From Acidobacteriota bacterium (GTDB taxonomy: Bacteria; Acidobacteriota; Thermoanaerobaculia; UBA5066), in assembly GCA_008363385.1 (NCBI GenBank), contig RHKY01000050.1, positions 1-36,480 on the forward strand: a stretch of 36,480 bases of DNA, written 5' to 3'. A program made the position numbers and the translations under genes. Each line of letters starts with the position of its first letter. Positions within the stretch are counted from its first letter, which is position 1. Below are positions 33,134 through 36,480 of the stretch, in pieces. The notes under the pieces are model-generated. The model had not been told where the DNA came from. It ran no database searches and was given only the letters and a program-made list of their open reading frames with translations.

Positions 33134-34816
33134 TCAGAGGAGCCGGACCACCGGCTCCTCGCGCATCAGCTCGCGGCGCGTCCTGAGGTCCGTCACCGTG
33201 GCCACCAGCCAGCGGTCGGCGTTCACGCCGAAGGAGACATCCAGGCGCGGCGTCCGGTCCGCGGGGTCGTGGGGGGGGTCCAGCGTGCCGAGCGTGGGGC
33301 TCGCGGCGTTCAGCGGCACGACGACCTCCGCCTCCCCGTCGCCGCCGCCGACCTTCCGGAGGTCCCCCGAGGCGTCCCAGGCGAACCGGCGGGGTCCGTC
33401 GTCGGCGCGCGCCACCTCGCAGACGACGAGCTTGAAGACCCTCTCGGGCTCGCCCAGGGCGCACGTCGGGACGAGCTGCCGCTTCCAGAGGTCGGGCGCG
33501 GTCGGGTACCGGGTCCCGGCGGGGACGACCACGGTCCTCACCTCGGCCCCCGTGCGCGGGTCGTACGTCAGGAACGCGTAATCGTGGACGACGTGGTCGG
33601 CCGTGGCGACCTGTCCCGCGGCGAAGGCGGCGGCGCCGTGCACGACCGCCTCGAACGGCTGCCAGCCCCGGAGCTTGCGCCGCTCGAACCGCCGCTCGAG
33701 GAGGGCGAAGACGCCGGGGAGGAGCGTCGAGCCCCCCACCAGGAGGACCTCGTCGACCTCGGAGGCCGGGAGGCGCGCGTCGGAGAGGACGCCGTCCACC
33801 GAGGACTCCAGGCCCCGGTAGAACCCCTCCTCGGCGAGCAGCTCGGAGAGCCGGTCGCGGGTGAGCGTGACGAGCGACGTCCCAGGGAGCCGCGCGTCCC
33901 CGGCCAGGAGGAGCCCGGGCGGCGCCAGGAGGAACGTGGCGCTCGGGGCGAAGAAGACCGCTTCCTTCACCCGGCACGCCTCGGCCAGCATCAGCCGGCG
34001 CCAGAAGCGGCCCTCCTCGTCGGCGGCCTCCTCGGGGAGGGGCCGCCCCATCCGCGAGCAGACGTCGCGGAGGACCCAGCTGTCGACGGCGTCGCCCCCC
34101 AGCGGCCGTCCCCGCTTGGCCAGGACCCGTGCCCGGCCCGCCTCGGTGCCTCGCGGCGAGAGGCACACGAGCTCGACGTGCATCGTCCCGCCGCCCACGT
34201 CCACGACGAGAGCGCGCGCCTCGCTCGACAGGCCCAGGCCGTACCCGAGGGCCGCGGCCAGCGGCTCGTCGAGGAACCGGACCCGCCGGACGCCGAGCGA
34301 CTCGAGGATCCGCTTCAGCTCGGCGCGATACGTCTCGAAGGCCGCGACGGGCGCGGCAACGACCAGGTCGCGGACCTTCCTCCCGGTCTCCCGGCGGACC
34401 TCCGACAACAGCTCTCGCAGGAAAGCACGGGCCGCCTCGCGGGCGGAGACCCCCCGCTTCCCGACACGGGCCAGCGTCCGGCCCGCCTCGGCCCCCAGCG
34501 CCGGCTTGAAGCCCGGGACGAACCCCGGGTGGACCGTCGCCCGGTTCGCCTCCAGCGCGGGGCGTCCGACGAGGGCGGTCCGGCCGCCGAGGAGCCGCCT
34601 GGCGACAGACCCCAGCCGGCCGAGGCCTTCCTCCCAGGCCGGCGGCGACAGGAGCTGGACCGCGGTCGGGACGAGACGGGGAGCCGCGAGGACGTCCTCT
34701 CCGTCCGGGACCCGGCAGACGGAGGGGAGCTCGACGAGCCGGGGCGCGCCGGCCTCCGGGTCCCACCGCGCGAGCCCCGAGTTCGTGGTGCCCAGGTCGA
34801 GCGCCCACGCCTCCAT
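33134..34816 (-). CDS. Divergent Hsp70 family protein
   Basis: 560 aa, shorter than DnaK (about 630). The ATPase fold is clear: phosphate-1 LDLGTTNSGLARW at the N-terminus, phosphate-2 VVDVGGGTMHVELV, FLDEPLAAALGYG, and adenosine motif LLVGGSTLLPGV. From about residue 390 there is a beta-rich region that may be a reduced substrate-binding domain; the C-terminal helical lid and the EEVD-like tail are missing. There is no dnaJ or grpE nearby, so it is not the housekeeping DnaK. ATG 34816 is preferred; an in-frame upstream ATG at 34852 would start inside the promoter. A -35/-10 pair places transcription start at the ATG. It pairs with the HEAT protein; client unknown. Confidence 0.87.
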   Translation of the reverse strand: MEAWALDLGTTNSGLARWDPEAGAPRLVELPSVCRVPDGEDVLAAPRLVPTAVQLLSPPAWEEGLGRLGSVARRLLGGRTALVGRPALEANRATVHPGFVPGFKPALGAEAGRTLARVGKRGVSAREAARAFLRELLSEVRRETGRKVRDLVVAAPVAAFETYRAELKRILESLGVRRVRFLDEPLAAALGYGLGLSSEARALVVDVGGGTMHVELVCLSPRGTEAGRARVLAKRGRPLGGDAVDSWVLRDVCSRMGRPLPEEAADEEGRFWRRLMLAEACRVKEAVFFAPSATFLLAPPGLLLAGDARLPGTSLVTLTRDRLSELLAEEGFYRGLESSVDGVLSDARLPASEVDEVLLVGGSTLLPGVFALLERRFERRKLRGWQPFEAVVHGAAAFAAGQVATADHVVHDYAFLTYDPRTGAEVRTVVVPAGTRYPTAPDLWKRQLVPTCALGEPERVFKLVVCEVARADDGPRRFAWDASGDLRKVGGGDGEAEVVVPLNAASPTLGTLDPPHDPADRTPRLDVSFGVNADRWLVATVTDLRTRRELMREEPVVRLL

Positions 34817-34823
34817 GGCCGCC

Positions 34824-34852
34824 AATCTACGCTGCGCTCGAGAGGCCCTCAA
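34824..34852 (-). promoter_or_regulatory. Promoter of the Hsp70-HEAT operon (leaderless)
   Basis: On the minus strand: TTGAGG (34852-34847), 17-base spacer, TAGATT (34829-34824), then seven bases to ATG 34816. Both boxes match sigma-70 at 4 of 6 and spacing is ideal. The mRNA would start at or next to the start codon; no Shine-Dalgarno sequence is present. Confidence 0.5.
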
Positions 34853-34926
34853 TGGACCGCGGCGGGCGTGGCGGTCCTGCCGGGCGGCGGCGGGGACGGG
34901 GACGACGCCCGGCCGCTACCGGGCCG

Positions 34927-34955
34927 TTGACCCGCCGGCCTGGCTCTGATTGAAT
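34927..34955 (+). promoter_or_regulatory. Extended -10 promoter of the toxin-like gene
   Basis: TTGACC (34927-34932), 17-base spacer ending in TGA, TTGAAT (34950-34955). The TG one base before the -10 makes it an extended -10. Start would be near 34962, with a leader of about 78 bases that contains GATC-N4-GATC (34959-34970) and ends in GGGGAGGGG before ATG 35040. It is the best-formed sigma-70 promoter in the window and sits in an AT-richer patch. Confidence 0.55.
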
Positions 34956-35039
34956 CTCGATCTTAGGATCAAGGCATCGAAGCCCCCGGCGCGGCCCCAC
35001 CGCCGCCTTCGACGTCCGTGCTCCGGGGAGGGGCTGACG

Positions 35040-36299
35040 ATGGACCAGTTGCCGCAGCACGGGGAATGGCACCTCTCGAACAACGTCCTTTCCGCGGACC
35101 CGCCGTTCGCCGTCCTGACCGTGGACTTCCGCGGGTGGACGGGGACGGCCCGCTATCTCAGGAACACGGTGACGCTCGGGAAGGTCGAGCGCATCGCCAA
35201 GGACCAGTTCCGCGCGCACTACAGCGTCAACGGGAACGTCGGGATCTTCGAGGCCGTCTACCGCGACGACCAGACGCTCCGGATGACGTTCTACGGGAGC
35301 GTGGAGACGACCTGCGTGGCGCGGCCGATCTCGCTCGTGGGCGGCGAGCGTCCCGTGGCGGCGTGGAGCACCGGAGAGAAGGTGCAGGCGTCGATCGAGC
35401 GAGCTCTCCCGCTTCTGCCGGCCGACGTGGCCCACGAGATCAAGATGATGCTGACCCCGTCGGCCGTGGCGATCATGGCCGGCGTCCTGGCGGTCTGGGG
35501 CGCCTCGCACCTCTTCGGCGTCGGCGAGGTGGTCGACCTGCTCCTGCTCGTCACGGGCGGGGTCCTGCTCGGCGCGGCGGCCCTGGAGGTCGCGGAGAAC
35601 CTCGTCGAGTTCGCGCGCAAGTCGACAGGCGCCCGCTCCGAGGCCGATCTGGACGCCGCGGCGCGGCACTTCGCCGTGGCCGTCGCCAAGGGCGGCGTCC
35701 AGGCCGTCCTGGCGATCCTGATGTGGCGCGGCCTGCGGGGCGCACGGCCGCGGGTCGGACGACCTGCGGCTCCCGGCGAGCCGCCCACGAACCTGAACGC
35801 CGTGGCCCCGTCGCGGATCCCGGCGGCTTCCCGGGCGTCGGCGGCGTTGACGGAGATGGGCGAGCAGCCGAGGCTCGGGGGGCTGGCGCGCGAGGTGGCC
35901 GAGGCGGCGCGCGCCGCGATCAACCGGCTCCGCCGCGCCGACGTGGAGAACGGAGTCGACTGCTGGGGGGCCAGCATGGAGGTCCGGGAGGTCGCCGGCG
36001 GAGCGGGGCAGGCGATGGAGAGCAACGCCGCGTCGCCGATCGCCGGCTGGGACCACACGATGTGGGTCGTCGGCGAAGAGGTCGTCGACCTGCGGCCCGG
36101 CGGATGGCGGTCGCACTTCGAGCGGTTCCCCGAGCGCCTCGCGGCGATCGAGCGGGCGGTCCCGGGCCTGGCGAAGCGGCTGAAGGAGGGGGCGGTGATG
36201 ACGATGGACGAGTTCCGGCGCTACATGGGCGTCCGAACCGCGCCCCGGTCGCCGATGTTCAGCACCGAGCCGGTCCCGGCTCCACGACGGGGGGGATGA
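35040..36299 (+). CDS. Polymorphic-toxin-like effector with C-terminal Cys/His/Asp domain
   Basis: 419 aa. Residues 1-100 form a beta-rich domain of unknown kind. Residues about 139-230 are a hydrophobic/helical core (LTPSAVAIMAGVLAVWGASHLFG (in part), then SEADLDAAARHFAVAVAKGGVQAVLAIL) that I recall from type VI secretion and other polymorphic toxins just before the toxic domain. A Pro/Ala linker (238-270) leads to a C-terminal domain of about 130 aa with Cys308 in DCWGAS, His339 in WDHTMWVV and Asp350 in EEVVDLRPG. Order and spacing resemble papain-like fold toxins or deamidases; this is inference. No secretion genes or obvious immunity gene are in the window. GGGGAGGGG precedes ATG 35040; an upstream TTG at 34950 is rejected because it lies inside the promoter. 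Confidence 0.72.
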   Translation: MDQLPQHGEWHLSNNVLSADPPFAVLTVDFRGWTGTARYLRNTVTLGKVERIAKDQFRAHYSVNGNVGIFEAVYRDDQTLRMTFYGSVETTCVARPISLVGGERPVAAWSTGEKVQASIERALPLLPADVAHEIKMMLTPSAVAIMAGVLAVWGASHLFGVGEVVDLLLLVTGGVLLGAAALEVAENLVEFARKSTGARSEADLDAAARHFAVAVAKGGVQAVLAILMWRGLRGARPRVGRPAAPGEPPTNLNAVAPSRIPAASRASAALTEMGEQPRLGGLAREVAEAARAAINRLRRADVENGVDCWGASMEVREVAGGAGQAMESNAASPIAGWDHTMWVVGEEVVDLRPGGWRSHFERFPERLAAIERAVPGLAKRLKEGAVMTMDEFRRYMGVRTAPRSPMFSTEPVPAPRRGG

Positions 36300-36300
36300 C

Positions 36301-36343
36301 GGCGCCCGCCGCGATTCGAACCCGGGACCTTCCGCCCCTGCGT
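36301..36343 (-). other. tRNA 3'-end-like fragment
   Basis: On the minus strand, GGTCCCGGGTTCGAATCGCG followed by GCGGGCGCC looks like a T-arm and 3' acceptor of a tRNA (TTCGAAT loop, stem with one G-G mismatch). No matching 5' acceptor (GCGCCCG) is found within about 100 bases upstream on that strand, and no CCA is encoded. It may be a remnant or an att-site copy left by an element that inserts in tRNA genes. Confidence 0.35.
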
Positions 36344-36415
36344 CTGACGGTCGGTCACGTCCCCGGGGAACCCGCGCCCGGGCTGAGCCGAGAAACCTCA
36401 GTTAGGTCGGTCTGA

Positions 36416-36453
36416 GGGAGGGTTAGGGGAGGAAGAAGGCGGGGGGAGAGGGG
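36416..36453 (+). repeat. G-rich tract with quadruplex potential
   Basis: Five G-runs in 38 bases: GGG (36416), GGG (36420), GGGG (36426), GGGGGG (36441) and GGGG (36450), with purine loops including TTA. It could fold into a DNA or RNA G-quadruplex. The rest of 36300-36480 shows no gene I can support. Confidence 0.45.
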
Positions 36454-36480
36454 TGTCTCCTCCATGGTGGTGGGGGGTCC

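Noticed and set aside
36301-36400. A complete tRNA gene on the minus strand
   Set aside because: The T-arm and 3' acceptor look right, but no 5' acceptor, D-arm or clean anticodon arm pairs with them at standard or long-variable-arm length.
36360-36464. Short minus-strand frame starting ATG 36464 (about 34 aa)
   Set aside because: No ribosome site, Pro/Leu-rich composition from the complement of the G-rich tract, and no recognisable feature.

Overview
The window is a dense, very GC-rich stretch (strong G/C in third codon positions, many GTG starts) of bacterial chromosome. The mix of an S46 peptidase, tandem secreted S9 peptidases, a Ser/Thr kinase with TPRs, a FecR/Ig-like protein in front of mreBCD, and an Hsp70/HEAT pair fits a Gram-negative acidobacterium (Thermoanaerobaculia/Holophagae-like) or a similar deep-branching lineage. 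That placement is inference from gene content; there is no rRNA here.

Layout. (1) 1-9022: a partial S46 exopeptidase on the minus strand, divergent from an SLC13/ArsB-like anion permease; then nadC-nadB (NAD synthesis) and two tandem, clearly paralogous secreted S9 peptidases. The peptidases suggest peptide scavenging outside the cytoplasm. (2) 9035-13569, minus strand: a PpiD-like periplasmic folding factor, ruvA, ruvB and a diacylglycerol/lipid kinase-family gene, tightly spaced. (3) 13713-22158, plus strand: the cell-shape operon, FecR/Ig-like protein - mreB - mreC - mreD - mrdA (PBP2) - rodA - rng, closed by a strong Rho-independent terminator. A sigma-54-like promoter lies just upstream of that terminator and could make a ~55-nt RNA carrying an anti-Shine-Dalgarno stretch. 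(4) 22303-27586: a GYF-PrsW membrane protease, a small lipoprotein, a LuxR-type regulator, a PaaI-type thioesterase and a membrane Ser/Thr kinase with TPRs. (5) 27781-31716: a compact carrier-protein module, acpS - acyl/acetyl-CoA synthetase-like ligase - acyl carrier protein - Kbl-like alpha-oxoamine synthase, followed by a small unknown gene. (6) 31592-34816, minus strand: a divergent Hsp70 and a HEAT-repeat protein with a short LSL-repeat tail. (7) 35040-36299: a probable polymorphic-toxin-like effector with a hydrophobic core and a C-terminal Cys/His/Asp domain, then a tRNA-3'-end-like fragment and a G-rich tract at the window edge.

Several genes (1219, 2381, 22303, and 34816 on the minus strand) have a -10-like hexamer 6 to 8 bases before the start codon and no Shine-Dalgarno sequence, which suggests leaderless transcripts. 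Internal operon genes instead show good GGAGG sites or start/stop overlaps. No gap between genes exceeds 300 bases. No CRISPR array, insertion sequence or rRNA was seen. The most promising loci for new biology are the acpS-ligase-ACP-Kbl module, the toxin-like gene at the right end, and the sigma-54/anti-SD RNA candidate behind rng.
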